From: a virus
Length of the DNA stretch: 42,860 nucleotides
Strand: one strand, 5' to 3'
IMG/VR virus record: IMGVR_UViG_3300020442_001343
Coordinates: 1-42,860 of that record
Positions 12,865-22,141 of this stretch are shown here, piece after piece; position 1 is the first letter of the stretch, and the number at the start of each line of letters is the position of its first letter. Under the pieces are notes generated by a model that was not told the DNA's origin, made no database searches, and worked only from the letters and a program-made list of their open reading frames with translations. The position numbers and the translations under genes were made by a program.

Positions 12865-13607
12865 AATGACTCAATATCTTTTTTACGTAGAGTGTATGTG
12901 CCTCTATGCTGTACGGCAATGCCTGCACACTTGTTTGCATATTCAATACAAGGACCTATTGGTTCGCCTTGAAGTATTTTATATGTGAGACCAGCGAGGA
13001 AAGTATCACCTGCACCACACACATCAAACATTTCGACTGATGGAGATGGAAACACTTGCTCGTTGTACATTGCACCTTTGCTACCAAGAGTTACAATCAC
13101 TGAGCGGGGTAACGATTTAGCTTTGTTGTACTCATCCTCATTAATCTTAACAATGCATCCTTCAAACTGGCCAAGATCATCCTTCTTACTATCTATTAAG
13201 ATAGGACCATTGAATAATGTACGCAGTTGCTGAACTGCTTCGTAAGTAACATACCCTTTGTTGTAATCACTAATTACAATTGCATCATACTGTTCAAGAT
13301 CATGGCTTACTTTTCTTATATCAAAAGGAGTAATGTTTGGATGTGTGGTGTCTACTCTAAGCAGATGATGACCGGATTTAATATCAACGTACCTTACCTT
13401 CTTAATACCTTGGTCAGCTCTGTTACGATAATGAAGAACATCAATACCGAAGGCACGAAGGTTGTTGGCAACATTACCAGCCATACCATCCATTTTGCTA
13501 ATCCAGTTTATGTCAGCAACAGGAACAGGTGCTTCTGGACTTACCCTATTGACGTCACAGTAGACATACTCGTCGTTACACAACTCACCTACTAATAATA
13601 CTTTCAT
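12861..13607 (-). CDS. D-glycero-manno-heptose kinase-like protein (PfkB family)
   Basis: 248 residues, somewhat shorter than the kinase domain of HldE/RfaE. The N-terminal VGELCNDEYVYCDVNRVSPEAP is the sugar-binding start, DAIVISDYNKGYVT the middle motif and CGAGDTFLAGL the C-terminal PfkB signature with the catalytic Asp and the anion hole. Resembles the HldE kinase domain, which makes heptose-1,7-bisphosphate. No linked adenylyltransferase domain is present, so ADP-activation must come from the host or another phage gene. Starts right after the 55-residue gene; overlaps hldD by ATGA. Confidence 0.82.
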   Translation of the reverse strand: MKVLLVGELCNDEYVYCDVNRVSPEAPVPVADINWISKMDGMAGNVANNLRAFGIDVLHYRNRADQGIKKVRYVDIKSGHHLLRVDTTHPNITPFDIRKVSHDLEQYDAIVISDYNKGYVTYEAVQQLRTLFNGPILIDSKKDDLGQFEGCIVKINEDEYNKAKSLPRSVIVTLGSKGAMYNEQVFPSPSVEMFDVCGAGDTFLAGLTYKILQGEPIGPCIEYANKCAGIAVQHRGTYTLRKKDIESL

Positions 13608-13775
13608 TTATTTGTTTTCTCTCAACTTCCCCAGTAGCTCTATATCTCTAGAATGACCATATTGATAAAACCAACTCTTCATTTCTTTCATACTTGCTAA
13701 ACCGGTTCTTCCATGATAATGATTCAATGCCTTTCGTAACTCGTCGTTGCATGTAAATAAAACTCGGACGTGCAT
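13608..13775 (-). CDS. Hypothetical protein, 55 residues
   Basis: ORF from ATG 13775 with AGGA eight bases upstream; its TAA is directly followed by the kinase ATG. Basic, with aromatic residues (LNHYHGRTGLASMKEMKSW). No family recognised. It fills most of the 186-base gap between gene 41 and the kinase and leads the sugar and respiratory block. Confidence 0.6.
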   Translation of the reverse strand: MHVRVLFTCNDELRKALNHYHGRTGLASMKEMKSWFYQYGHSRDIELLGKLRENK

Positions 13776-13793
13776 CTAGTTTCCTTATTGTTG

Positions 13794-15194
13794 TTATGCA
13801 AATAAATCACTAAAGTCCTTTTTAGGTTTACCAAAACTTGCATTCAGACTTTTACCAACCTCTGTGTTGTCCATTACTGGACGGTCATCAACAATATCGT
13901 CTTGTGCGGTTTGCTCAACATCATACAGTCTCATCTTAGCACGATCGACACCAATAACAAATCTTTTAAACAAGGTTGGATCATTATATCTGTTCTTTAA
14001 CTGCTTGACCATTAGCTGACCAAGCTGCTCTAACTCGTCGCTATTAATAATAGCGAACATAAAATCTGCTGTAGCTGGTAGTCCAAAAGACTCTGACGTA
14101 TCTTCTAATCCTAAATCACTACTACTGAATCCAGAACGAGTTGTCTGAGTGGCTGAGACGATTGGTACGTTCTTTTCGACAGCAAGTCCACGCAGCTCCT
14201 CTGCTATTGCTTTTATGAATGTATAGGAGTTTATAGTGCCTCCTATAGCCTTTGTTCTGCTACTGCTACATATGTTCAGATAATCTATATAGATGATATC
14301 AGGACTAAAGTTTCTCTTTATCTTTAATTCGTTGATTAGATGTCTGAAGTGTCCAGAGTGAGCTGATGCAGTAGGATACTCTTTGATAATTAAACGACCA
14401 GGAGTCCTCTGCCGAAGATCATCTATCTTCTTATCGTACATATCCTTTGGAAGGTTAATGAGCTCATCGACCTTGACGTTAAGTAAGTTTGCATCGATAC
14501 GTTCTGCAATCTTCTCTTCTGCCATCTCCATTGTTATGTACAATACATTCTTACCTTCCATCATGTTACTAGCAGCAAAATGACACATAGCGAGAGACTT
14601 GCCAACACCAGTACCAGCCAGGATGATGTTTAGAGATTTACGAGGAAGACCACCTTTAGTGATTCTATTCATATAGTCAAGATCAAAAGGTATTCGTTCT
14701 TCTTTATGATGGTAAAAGTCAAATCGTTGTTGATAATCTTCTATGAAGTCGTGTCCGATGTGATTATCAAAAGACACAGCAAGTGCTTCCGATAGTACTT
14801 GTGGAATAGCTTGCTTGGTCTTGCTCTTACTCTTACCATCGATAATATGAATCGATTCCATGATGGCATTGTACACAGCCTTCTCTTGACAGAACTCTTC
14901 AGTCTTATCAATAAGCCATTGTTCATTTACGTCGTCGTCTTGCTTTAGCTGCTCGACTTGTGATACGGTGTTGCTATAGTCAGCCTCACTTAGTGAATCA
15001 GTATTCTCTAACTCAATGTACAATGCATCCTTAGATGGAGGTACATTATACTTTTCCATATAATCTTTGATCTTAGTTACAAGTAACCGATCAGTAATAG
15101 TTTGGAAGTATTCTTCTTTTAAGAACGGAAGTACTTTACGAGCGTACTGCTCACTGTGAATTAGCTGACTAAGAATGTTCGTCTCTATCGTCAT
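13794..15194 (-). CDS. 41: Replicative DNA helicase (T4 gp41-like, DnaB family)
   Basis: 466 residues from ATG 15194; a TTG six codons earlier is less likely. Hexameric helicase that unwinds the fork 5' to 3' and works with primase gp61, not in this window. N-terminal domain of about 140 residues, then a RecA-like core with Walker A AGTGVGKSLAM near 190, IIYIDYLN (Walker B) and the glutamine/arginine motifs QTTRSG and GVDRAKMRLYD. The C-terminus ends in KPKKDFSDLFA, like T4-type helicases. It overlaps the upstream 85-residue gene by about 26 bases. Confidence 0.93.
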   Translation of the reverse strand: MTIETNILSQLIHSEQYARKVLPFLKEEYFQTITDRLLVTKIKDYMEKYNVPPSKDALYIELENTDSLSEADYSNTVSQVEQLKQDDDVNEQWLIDKTEEFCQEKAVYNAIMESIHIIDGKSKSKTKQAIPQVLSEALAVSFDNHIGHDFIEDYQQRFDFYHHKEERIPFDLDYMNRITKGGLPRKSLNIILAGTGVGKSLAMCHFAASNMMEGKNVLYITMEMAEEKIAERIDANLLNVKVDELINLPKDMYDKKIDDLRQRTPGRLIIKEYPTASAHSGHFRHLINELKIKRNFSPDIIYIDYLNICSSSRTKAIGGTINSYTFIKAIAEELRGLAVEKNVPIVSATQTTRSGFSSSDLGLEDTSESFGLPATADFMFAIINSDELEQLGQLMVKQLKNRYNDPTLFKRFVIGVDRAKMRLYDVEQTAQDDIVDDRPVMDNTEVGKSLNASFGKPKKDFSDLFA

Positions 15195-15426
15195 CAAAAA
15201 CTTTATCCTCAATCATCTGCACTAGAATGTCACCTAGTGTATTTTCGAAATGTTTACCGCTTGCCTCACCCCTAAGAATGTTGTATGTGTAAGAAAGAAC
15301 ACCGTCATCAGATATCTTTACTACATCGTAGGTGTATACTACATTCTCGTATTCACCTTCAACTATCATTATAGGACAAACGCTGTCATCATCCTTTGCT
15401 TCAAGGATGGCGTACTTGGGTGTCAT
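15169..15426 (-). CDS. Conserved hypothetical protein between uvsX and 41
   Basis: 85 residues, beta-rich with acidic stretches (AKDDDSVC, KISDDG, EDKVFDDDRDE). It overlaps uvsX by ATGA and reaches into gene 41. A small gene is found at this place in many marine T4-like phages. Function unknown; its position suggests a link to recombination-dependent replication. Confidence 0.65.
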   Translation of the reverse strand: MTPKYAILEAKDDDSVCPIMIVEGEYENVVYTYDVVKISDDGVLSYTYNILRGEASGKHFENTLGDILVQMIEDKVFDDDRDEHS

Positions 15427-16475
15427 ACTGCAAGTTCGTCTTCTTCAATCTCATAGTCGTCGTTGGAGCCGTATGTAAACTCCATCTGAGCAGCTTCGTC
15501 GATACGAGCAAGCAGGTCTTCTGTAAAGTACTTTGTCGGGTCTTTCAAGATCGCCTTAGCGTATACCTTTGTGCCATCAGGCATCTCAAATCGGTTAGCT
15601 ACCTTCTTTACAATCTCATACTTCTCAGCAAGCTCAAGAAGACCATAGTACCTATCAAGACCCTTGTCGTATGTAAGCAATACCTCTACCAACTTGTTCT
15701 CTTTTGTAAGACGAGACTTGGCCATCCTAACCTTAATGATGTTGCCGATTACATCTTTACCATCCTTTTCCTTCTTCTTTGACAGAAAGCAGATCTGAGA
15801 TGCAGTGTACTTGAGACCACTACCACCAGCCATCTCTTTAGTTGGGATATATGATCCTACAACTTCGTATACGTGGTTAGTAACCAGCATCGGTACATTA
15901 GCTTTGGCTAGCTTCAGGTTAAGTACTCGGAACGTAGCTTTGAGAGTAGCGGCCTTAGTCATGTCACGAGTCTCACTACCTGATGCAGTGTCCTCTACTT
16001 CCTTAGTAGTTGAAAGCTGACCAAGTGAGTCAAGCACCATAAGCATCGGAGGCTTTTCACCAGACGTACTATTGTAGTTATCTAGGATCTGTAATGCTGT
16101 GTGACGGAACCGTTGAATAGTATCTGGCTCACTAATGATTACTCGATTAGTGTCAATGCCCCTCTGCTTCATCATCTCTTTAGTTACAGCTGCTTCTGTG
16201 TCAAAGTAGAACACGGCTCCAGTCTCATGGTCGTCAAGAAACTTCTTAACTACACCCATGACAAAGAAGGTCTTACCAGTTGCAGACTCACCAGCAAATG
16301 CTGTGATCTTATTGTTAGGTACGCCACCGTAGATACTACCGCTAAGTGCAGCGTTTAAAATATAACTACCAGTATCGATGTTACCACTGTACTCAGCACT
16401 GGCTAATCCATCTTCGGCGATGGTGGTGTTTTCATCATTAAGTTGTTTTACAATGTCACGAAAGAAGTCACTCAT
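15423..16475 (-). CDS. uvsX: UvsX RecA-like recombinase
   Basis: 350 residues from ATG 16475, which has GAGG six bases before it; an ATG 12 bases upstream is possible. Filament-forming recombinase that pairs single-stranded DNA with duplex in repair and recombination-dependent replication. Walker A GESATGKT near 62-69, LMVLDSLGQLS as Walker B with the following loop, and the DNA-binding loops EMAGGSGLKYTASQI. Acidic tail (NDDYEIEEDEL) at the C-terminus, as in T4. Works with UvsY, found at 38388-38828. Confidence 0.95.
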   Translation of the reverse strand: MSDFFRDIVKQLNDENTTIAEDGLASAEYSGNIDTGSYILNAALSGSIYGGVPNNKITAFAGESATGKTFFVMGVVKKFLDDHETGAVFYFDTEAAVTKEMMKQRGIDTNRVIISEPDTIQRFRHTALQILDNYNSTSGEKPPMLMVLDSLGQLSTTKEVEDTASGSETRDMTKAATLKATFRVLNLKLAKANVPMLVTNHVYEVVGSYIPTKEMAGGSGLKYTASQICFLSKKKEKDGKDVIGNIIKVRMAKSRLTKENKLVEVLLTYDKGLDRYYGLLELAEKYEIVKKVANRFEMPDGTKVYAKAILKDPTKYFTEDLLARIDEAAQMEFTYGSNDDYEIEEDELAV

Positions 16476-17517
16476 TGGATTCCTCATTATTCAGTTTGTC
16501 AATAATCTTTTTCTTTAAGCGTTGCAGTGAACGCTTCTCTTGTTTGTTTTCTAAAGTGTTCCGGTGAGTATACAGGTCTACCAGCTTTTGATCAACACTC
16601 TTTAATAAACTTTTTAGCTCCTCTTTTGAAGTGGTGGTATTAACAACTTGCCACTCGGTAACCTCGTAATCGTCAGTGGGCTCATCTTCTTCAACTGCAA
16701 CTCTTTCTGTTAGCCAGTCATCGTCTATCTCATTGACAACTACAGCGTCTATTTCTTTCAGTGGCTTTGGAGACTTAGGTTTAGTTAAAGTCATATTAGC
16801 TGCTATGAGCAAAAGTACAGCAAGTGGATCAAATACAAACACAATAAGCATGATAACCCAACGTACGGCTTCGTCAAAAAAGTCACGAGCTTGATCACCA
16901 TAGATTAACTCAGCGATGTACTTTAAAGGACCAACCTCGACCTCTATAGCCAGTTTTTCCTGTTGCAGCGGCGTGAGATCTTTTTGGAGTCCATCGATTC
17001 GAATATACGCAGCATCGATCGTCTCGTTGAGAAGACCCCTCTCTTCCGATTGACTTTCGCGGACCGCAATCGAACCTGTAGGGCCACGAATTCTGTCATA
17101 CTCAATGAGTACAGCGACTTGTTGATCCAATTGCGAGAGTACCGTTTCTGCATCTGTAATGATAGCCTGCTGTCTCTCGATCTGTCGCTCCAAGTTAGAG
17201 ATTTGTAATTCATTTGTGCCACCTACTGATATAGAATGTTCCAAGTGTGCCTTTGACAGAAAGCCAAAGATACCCATAGAGGTGATTAACATTAATACAA
17301 CTACGGCCGTAGTGAGATAGGACTTTAGTAAGAACGGTACTTCTTTCCAGTTATTATACAACCAAGAAGCAGTAACCAACTTACCGGCCTCTAACACACC
17401 ACCCATTATAATAATTGCGGTAGCTGCTCCGGAGAATATAGCAACCAGCCCAGCAATGCTGTACCACGCTGCTACACCAGATATAGCAAGCGCCATAACA
17501 AGAGTTAGGAGACCCAT
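16468..17517 (-). CDS. Membrane protein with a coiled-coil domain
   Basis: 349 residues. Two or three N-terminal hydrophobic helices (about 2-43 and 67-87), a coiled coil rich in Gln/Glu/Leu (about 103-200, e.g. ISNLERQIERQQAIITD), another hydrophobic helix (about 218-242) and a charged, partly coiled C-terminal tail. No family recognised with certainty; a similar protein lies between the polymerase and uvsX in some marine T4-like phages. It could anchor replication to the membrane, but this is a guess. TAATG overlap with the 91-residue gene. Confidence 0.75.
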   Translation of the reverse strand: MGLLTLVMALAISGVAAWYSIAGLVAIFSGAATAIIIMGGVLEAGKLVTASWLYNNWKEVPFLLKSYLTTAVVVLMLITSMGIFGFLSKAHLEHSISVGGTNELQISNLERQIERQQAIITDAETVLSQLDQQVAVLIEYDRIRGPTGSIAVRESQSEERGLLNETIDAAYIRIDGLQKDLTPLQQEKLAIEVEVGPLKYIAELIYGDQARDFFDEAVRWVIMLIVFVFDPLAVLLLIAANMTLTKPKSPKPLKEIDAVVVNEIDDDWLTERVAVEEDEPTDDYEVTEWQVVNTTTSKEELKSLLKSVDQKLVDLYTHRNTLENKQEKRSLQRLKKKIIDKLNNEESNE

Positions 17518-17792
17518 TACTGGCCTTTGTAGATTCCGTCGAGCATATCTTGGAATGCCTCGATCTTCTCATACCGATCGGGCCAGTATACGTATTCCTT
17601 GTTGCTACTCTTTTTTAGGTTGTTAAGCAATGGTTGAAACGCGTCATATAGACGAGTGAGTCTAGCTTCTAGTTCTGCAGCTGTGGCAGAAGTAGATTGA
17701 ACTTGTTGATGCGCACTCTGGACTGCTTCCAGTTCTTCTTCATCTACAAGACTGAATCCAAAGTCGAACGCGTTGTGGATATTGTCGCTCAT
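17517..17792 (-). CDS. Conserved small marine-phage protein, 91 residues
   Basis: A helical, acidic protein ending in KEYVYWPDRYEKIEAFQDMLDGI, a signature I associate with small proteins near the polymerase gene of marine T4-like phages. Starts in a TAATG overlap with gene 43 and ends in another with the membrane protein. Function unknown. Confidence 0.7.
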   Translation of the reverse strand: MSDNIHNAFDFGFSLVDEEELEAVQSAHQQVQSTSATAAELEARLTRLYDAFQPLLNNLKKSSNKEYVYWPDRYEKIEAFQDMLDGIYKGQ

Positions 17793-20344
17793 TAGAAAAA
17801 CGCCTCCAAGGTTGCTCTAGGTTCTACATCCCAACCCACAGCATCCAGAATACTCTTGACGGGTTCAATAAAAGCCTTCTCAAACTGGGTGTCGTAATCC
17901 ACGTGCTCGCGAACACCAAACTCTTCAGGCAAGATTTGAGGAAAGGCAATAACATTGCTTTGAACCCTATTCGGTTGTTTCAGGTAACAGAACTTTATCT
18001 TTTCACCTGAATATATTTTCTCATATTTATTGTTGAGTTGATGTTGATCCACGTAAAAATTGTATGTCAAAGCTGCGCGCACTTGTATAGGTGTACCCTT
18101 CTTAAACAGCGTTACACTGTCTTTATAGAACGGTAGCCGGTTAACAGAGCGTGGAAACGCAATATCCTCTATAGGCATTCTTGCAAACTTTTCACGTAAA
18201 TCTCGAATATATTTTTGTACTTGAGGTTCCTTTTCTTCCAGAATAACTTTGAGTGTATCTTTGAACATTTGACGACACACAGCTGGAGTAGATGATCTTA
18301 CTGCTTCAATACCCATCATCTTGAGCTTGGGTTCTTTATACTGGACACCTTCACTGTTGTGGACGTTTAACACATAATGCTTCTTACCAGTCCACACACC
18401 CTTAGATGCAATCACCTCTCGCTTCATTACCATCATCTGATCGTAGCCGTTGAGATAGTCCTTCAACTGTTGGTAAGCAAGATCAAGCATTGGCTCAATC
18501 TTTTCCTCTGCTACGCGATCAAGGAACTTAACAGGATCTTTTGGTTTAGCCTTTTCGACAAGACCACCCATGTTGATATACAATGAGTCAGTATCAATGG
18601 CAATCACATAATCTTGATTGTCTGTACCGAGCACTTGGTTCATATACTTGTTAAGGTGCTTCTCTGCCCAACGAATTGTTAGCTGACCACTGATAGTGAT
18701 GCCTTCTGCAATGCGAATGTCATAGTATCTGAAGTACTCATTAGACATCGCACCATAAAGGCTGTTCATTAGAATCTTAATAGCCATCTGCTTGTTGTCG
18801 AGAGTAGTCACCTCTCTCTCAAGCTCGTACGATGACCCCTCGTCCTGTATCCGTTGCTCAACACCAAGCATCTGCTTTTTGTATTCTTTTCGCTCGTTGT
18901 ATAGCTTATCTACTAACTGTGGAAAAAGCCCACGCTCTACGCGATTAAAGAACTGTCCTGTACCAGCCATGCTGAGTTCTGGTCGTACATCGATCTTATT
19001 TTCATCAAGCAGATACTCTAATGATGACTGATAGCTACCATTAGTGTTATCTCGCTTCATTAAGTCAAACGACTGTACTTCGTTTACAATAGTCTCGGGT
19101 GACATATTGTATTGCATAATGATATGTGGGTACAGTGAATTCAAGTCAAACGAGACAACCCAGTCGTGCATTCCAACTTGAGGATCCTTAACATAGGCTC
19201 CTTCAATCTTACGCTCTTTAGTATTGTCACGTTTCGGAGGACAAATGATCCCGCGGTTACGTAGTTCGTTAAAGATCAGAGCATCCCATACACCAACAGA
19301 ACCAAACGCATCAGCGTAGTTCACTTTGCCTTTGTATGCAATAGTCATGCACAGTGTTGCAAGACCCATCTTATCTTCAAGGCGGTCTACAATCTCAACG
19401 TCCTTAATGTTATAGTCGATAAACTTTTGAAAGTCATTAAGGTACAGAGCATTGAGTGATCCATACTCACTGTAATCGATCTTACTATCACCAAGCACTA
19501 CATGAGCAATATGATCTAGCTTGTAGGATTCCTGAGTACCATAGCTGTATGCAAACTTCTTAAACAGATCGAGATAGTCAAGCTGCTCGAGACCGTTTAT
19601 CTCAAACACCTCAACTTCATTCTGTCCAAGCTGCAGGGTGCGTTGTCTGATTGGGTTACGCATATCGTGAACCCACGGAGACAATCTATCTGCATGACCC
19701 TCACCAAGTACTTTGTTGATACGGTTAACAAGATATACCGTATCGAACATTCTACTGTTCCACCCAGTAACTACATCGGGATAGTTGGCAGCCCACTGAT
19801 CCATGAACTTGTGAAGAAGCTCTGCTTCGTTAGCACACTTTGTATATTTAACGTCTAAGTGGTTAACAATCGAACTACCATGATCCCAATCACCGAGACC
19901 CCAAACATAGTATACGTTATCGATGTTGTTCTTTATGGTGATAGCTGTAACAGGATGGTTAGCTTCTTCTGGTCTAGGAAACCCTTGATCAGATTGAACC
20001 TCGATATCGATTGATGTTACGTTAATGGCATCTCTATCGAATTCAATTACGTTACGAAACGCATCGCTAATAAACTGTTGGATGAAGTTCGTGTTGCCAT
20101 GAATCTCAAAGTTATCAACATCTCGATGCCGTTTGAGAAAGTCGCTGGCATCATGGATAGACTCAAAGTCCACCTCACCAAGATAAGAACCTCTCAGTGA
20201 TTTGAACTCAGTAGGATCAGGACTTGCAATGTAAAGAGTTGGTTTATACTTTACTTTCTTTTGAATGCGCTTGCTATTGCTATATCCACGAAAGTAAATG
20301 TAGTTACCAGATCTCGTTACGCTGGTATAGAAGGGTTTACTCAT
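17792..20344 (-). CDS. 43: DNA polymerase, family B (T4 gp43-like)
   Basis: 850 residues, close to the 898 of T4 gp43. The 3'-5' proofreading exonuclease is intact: SIDIEVQ (Exo I, about 111-117), GWNSRMFDT (Exo II, about 198-206) and YNIKDVEIV (Exo III). The polymerase motifs are [11 protein letters not shown] (motif A), [13 protein letters not shown] (motif B) and [11 protein letters not shown] (motif C, DTDS). The C-terminus is hydrophobic-aromatic (ATLEAFF), like the clamp-binding tail of T4 polymerase. Starts 8 bases inside the upstream Sm-like gene. Works with gp44/62, gp45 and gp41 in this window. Confidence 0.97.
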   Translation of the reverse strand: MSKPFYTSVTRSGNYIYFRGYSNSKRIQKKVKYKPTLYIASPDPTEFKSLRGSYLGEVDFESIHDASDFLKRHRDVDNFEIHGNTNFIQQFISDAFRNVIEFDRDAINVTSIDIEVQSDQGFPRPEEANHPVTAITIKNNIDNVYYVWGLGDWDHGSSIVNHLDVKYTKCANEAELLHKFMDQWAANYPDVVTGWNSRMFDTVYLVNRINKVLGEGHADRLSPWVHDMRNPIRQRTLQLGQNEVEVFEINGLEQLDYLDLFKKFAYSYGTQESYKLDHIAHVVLGDSKIDYSEYGSLNALYLNDFQKFIDYNIKDVEIVDRLEDKMGLATLCMTIAYKGKVNYADAFGSVGVWDALIFNELRNRGIICPPKRDNTKERKIEGAYVKDPQVGMHDWVVSFDLNSLYPHIIMQYNMSPETIVNEVQSFDLMKRDNTNGSYQSSLEYLLDENKIDVRPELSMAGTGQFFNRVERGLFPQLVDKLYNERKEYKKQMLGVEQRIQDEGSSYELEREVTTLDNKQMAIKILMNSLYGAMSNEYFRYYDIRIAEGITISGQLTIRWAEKHLNKYMNQVLGTDNQDYVIAIDTDSLYINMGGLVEKAKPKDPVKFLDRVAEEKIEPMLDLAYQQLKDYLNGYDQMMVMKREVIASKGVWTGKKHYVLNVHNSEGVQYKEPKLKMMGIEAVRSSTPAVCRQMFKDTLKVILEEKEPQVQKYIRDLREKFARMPIEDIAFPRSVNRLPFYKDSVTLFKKGTPIQVRAALTYNFYVDQHQLNNKYEKIYSGEKIKFCYLKQPNRVQSNVIAFPQILPEEFGVREHVDYDTQFEKAFIEPVKSILDAVGWDVEPRATLEAFF

Positions 20345-20627
20345 TACTGGTAAGACTTAGATTCCCTTCGAGCAGGTCAACATACTGATCAACCAGGTGT
20401 GAAGAAGGTAAGCTGATATATGTGATGCTTGTTTTACGAACGCTGACAACTCCAGTGGCAGATGCAAAAGGAGCAAAGACAGTATACATTAACCTGTTTT
20501 GTTCTTTGTCAAGGTCAACAATAAATCCTAATTTTATTGTAATGCATTCATCATCGGGCTGATCATCCATTAACTCACAGATGATCTGCTCACCAGAATT
20601 CAATCTCAATATTCTTGCATTCTTCAT
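20337..20627 (-). CDS. Small Sm-like conserved protein, 96 residues
   Basis: Begins [18 protein letters not shown], a beta-strand pattern like Sm/Lsm proteins, and ends with [14 protein letters not shown]. The upstream 92-residue protein (VKIVRMLSGEDVLCDC) shares the same start, so the two are paralogues. Such pairs are common near the polymerase of marine T4-like phages. A role in RNA binding is inference from the fold. ATGA overlap with its partner and 8-base overlap with gene 43. Confidence 0.65.
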   Translation of the reverse strand: MKNARILRLNSGEQIICELMDDQPDDECITIKLGFIVDLDKEQNRLMYTVFAPFASATGVVSVRKTSITYISLPSSHLVDQYVDLLEGNLSLTSNE

Positions 20628-20902
20628 GCCAACATCCCACTATCAGGTGTAATGATTCCTCCAAACATCTTCTTGTGTTGATTGAGAAGACTGTTGTCTG
20701 GCTCAGTAACGAACACAACCATGTTCTTATTGATCTTCAATGGATCTTTGTTACCAAACGGACTGTATGGTACAAATTGTACACTACTTTGCTGGGTGGG
20801 GACAACGACTACTGCGTCTTGAAATTGAAAATGATCTTCGCTCTCTTCACAATCACAAAGTACATCTTCACCTGATAACATTCTAACAATTTTAACTGCC
20901 AT
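20624..20902 (-). CDS. Small Sm-like conserved protein, 92 residues
   Basis: Paralogue of its downstream neighbour: VKIVRMLSGEDVLCDC at the start, then DAVVVVPT, PYSPFG and NMVVFVTEPDNSLLNQH. AAGGA six bases before the ATG. It starts after a UUCG-loop hairpin at 20918-20935, which may set its expression. Sm/Lsm fold and RNA binding are inference; the family is of unknown function. Confidence 0.65.
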   Translation of the reverse strand: MAVKIVRMLSGEDVLCDCEESEDHFQFQDAVVVVPTQQSSVQFVPYSPFGNKDPLKINKNMVVFVTEPDNSLLNQHKKMFGGIITPDSGMLA

Positions 20903-20917
20903 AATAAATCCTTGATT

Positions 20918-20935
20918 GAGGCCCCGAAGGGCCTC
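20918..20935 (-). promoter_or_regulatory. Strong UUCG-loop RNA hairpin in the leader of the Sm-like genes
   Basis: GAGGCCC-TTCG-GGGCCTC on the minus strand: a perfect 7-bp stem with the very stable UUCG loop. It has no run of T behind it (AATCAAGGATTT follows), so it is more likely an RNA-stability or processing element or a partial terminator than a full one. It starts 3 bases after the 33-residue gene stop, and 16 bases before the next start codon. Confidence 0.7.
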
Positions 20936-20938
20936 GGG

Positions 20939-21040
20939 TTAGATAAGCAGGTTAACTGAATACAAATATGTAAATCCAATCACTGCTGAGAGCAAATAGA
21001 TTCCATATGTATTGAACCTGCGAAAGACTCGCGGTTTCAT
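20939..21040 (-). CDS. Small membrane protein, 33 residues
   Basis: ORF after Hsp20, with ATGA overlap and GGAGGAGA directly upstream, a very strong ribosome-binding site. Basic N-terminus (KPRVFRRF) and one hydrophobic helix (about 12-29). No family recognised. Late expression with Hsp20 is expected from the promoter at 21543-21550. Confidence 0.65.
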   Translation of the reverse strand: MKPRVFRRFNTYGIYLLSAVIGFTYLYSVNLLI

Positions 21041-21477
21041 TTCTCCTCCGTTAGTAACTCTGTTCCGATTGGAATTAAACGGGGACGCTTTTCTTCTGGG
21101 ACTTCTACTCTTAGATCAATAACGAGTAGGCCGTCAATGAAGTCAGCTCCATCAACGACAACGTGCTCAGATAGTCTAAAGGTGCGGGTGAACTTCTTTG
21201 CAGAAATTCCGCGATGGAGATACTCACGTTCACTGTCTCCTTCCTTCCCTCCAGATACTACCAGTATCCCGTCTTTTACTTCTACGGTCAACTGTTCTTT
21301 GTTGTATCCAGCAAGAGCAAGCTCAATGGAAAAGTTTGTCTCATCTTTCTTGACAACGTTGTGAGGAGGATACAGCTTGTTTTCTGTCATGTTAGACAGA
21401 CGCTCTATCTCTGACCATACGTGATCAAAACCGATGAAATGTGAACGTGGAAAAGAAAATGCTTTAGTTGCTACCAT
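21037..21477 (-). CDS. Small heat-shock protein (Hsp20, alpha-crystallin type)
   Basis: 146 residues; AAGGAGG before the ATG. Residues 45-140 form the alpha-crystallin domain: NFSIELALAGYNKEQLTVEV, DGILVVSGGKEG, EYLHRGISAKKFTRTFRLSEH and DGLLVIDLRVEVPE, with the IP-like end RPRLIPIGTE. An ATP-independent holdase in the cytoplasm. Hsp20 genes are a mark of T4-like marine phages, where they are thought to help particle assembly. A perfect late promoter 66 bases upstream suggests late expression. Confidence 0.92.
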   Translation of the reverse strand: MVATKAFSFPRSHFIGFDHVWSEIERLSNMTENKLYPPHNVVKKDETNFSIELALAGYNKEQLTVEVKDGILVVSGGKEGDSEREYLHRGISAKKFTRTFRLSEHVVVDGADFIDGLLVIDLRVEVPEEKRPRLIPIGTELLTEEK

Positions 21478-21542
21478 TTGGTGCCTCCTTAATTAAAAGC
21501 AAGGTTGTTGTCTACTGACCGGACTATCCGCATCAGCACCTG

Positions 21543-21550
21543 TATTTATA
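21543..21550 (-). promoter_or_regulatory. T4-type late promoter (TATAAATA) for hsp20
   Basis: An exact TATAAATA on the minus strand, inside a short palindrome (CCTGTATTTATACAGG). It lies 45 bases after the stop of the outer-membrane protein and 66 before the hsp20 ATG. It is read by gp55-directed polymerase in T4. The following leader holds AAGGAGG. Confidence 0.8.
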
Positions 21551-21594
21551 CAGGAAATCGCCGTCCTTGGCAACATTTTTTAAACAAATTTACA

Positions 21595-22140
21595 TTAAGG
21601 CAACTTTATTTCGAAGTGTGTACCAATCACTGTCATTTGCTTATCATAACCTTCCATTGCTTTGCGCTCTATGAAAGGAGTTATCTTCCAGTTGTCCTGT
21701 TTGTATGTAATACCAAACTGGTCTCTAGCGTCAAACTTTGTACCTCCATCTTTGAATGCCCACCGTGGTTGTAGCTTGGCATAAAGATAAAAAGGACCAT
21801 AGATGTGAGGAGTGTACTCAAGGATAAATCGATAACGCCAATGATCTTCTTTCTTATCAAAAGAACGATACTCCATTCGATGTTCAAGAGTAAGGTCTTC
21901 ATATGAGAACAACTCATGTGTGAACTTAATACGGTTTTCACGAGTGTTTCTCAAGTCGGCATACCGATACATTACTTCGACAGGACCAACCTTGTTACCC
22001 ACTTCAAAGTGCCAAGCACCTTCGCGATGTCGATAAGTATACTCCCAGTCGTTTTGCTTTGCCTTATAGTTGTGTTCAGATGTTTCTGAAAACGCTGGCA
22101 GGGATACTGCCAGCATGAGTACTGCTATTAGATACTTCAC
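21595..22140 (-). CDS. Outer-membrane beta-barrel protein
   Basis: 181 residues from GTG at 22140, chosen because GGAGG lies five bases before and a signal peptide follows directly: KYLIAVLMLAVSLPAFS, cleavage before ETSE. The mature part alternates polar and hydrophobic residues with aromatic belts (DWEYTYRHREGAWHFEVG, VEVMYRYADL, HWRYRFILEYTPH), as in small porin-like barrels of about 8 strands, ending in a strand with a terminal IKLP. Function unknown; lying directly behind a phosphate permease (start one base before that gene's stop), a phosphate or other solute channel is a natural guess. Confidence 0.8.
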   Translation of the reverse strand: MKYLIAVLMLAVSLPAFSETSEHNYKAKQNDWEYTYRHREGAWHFEVGNKVGPVEVMYRYADLRNTRENRIKFTHELFSYEDLTLEHRMEYRSFDKKEDHWRYRFILEYTPHIYGPFYLYAKLQPRWAFKDGGTKFDARDQFGITYKQDNWKITPFIERKAMEGYDKQMTVIGTHFEIKLP

Positions 22141-22141
22141 G

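Noticed and set aside
15396-15782. Plus-strand ORF of 128 residues
   Set aside because: Antisense to uvsX and no start signal.
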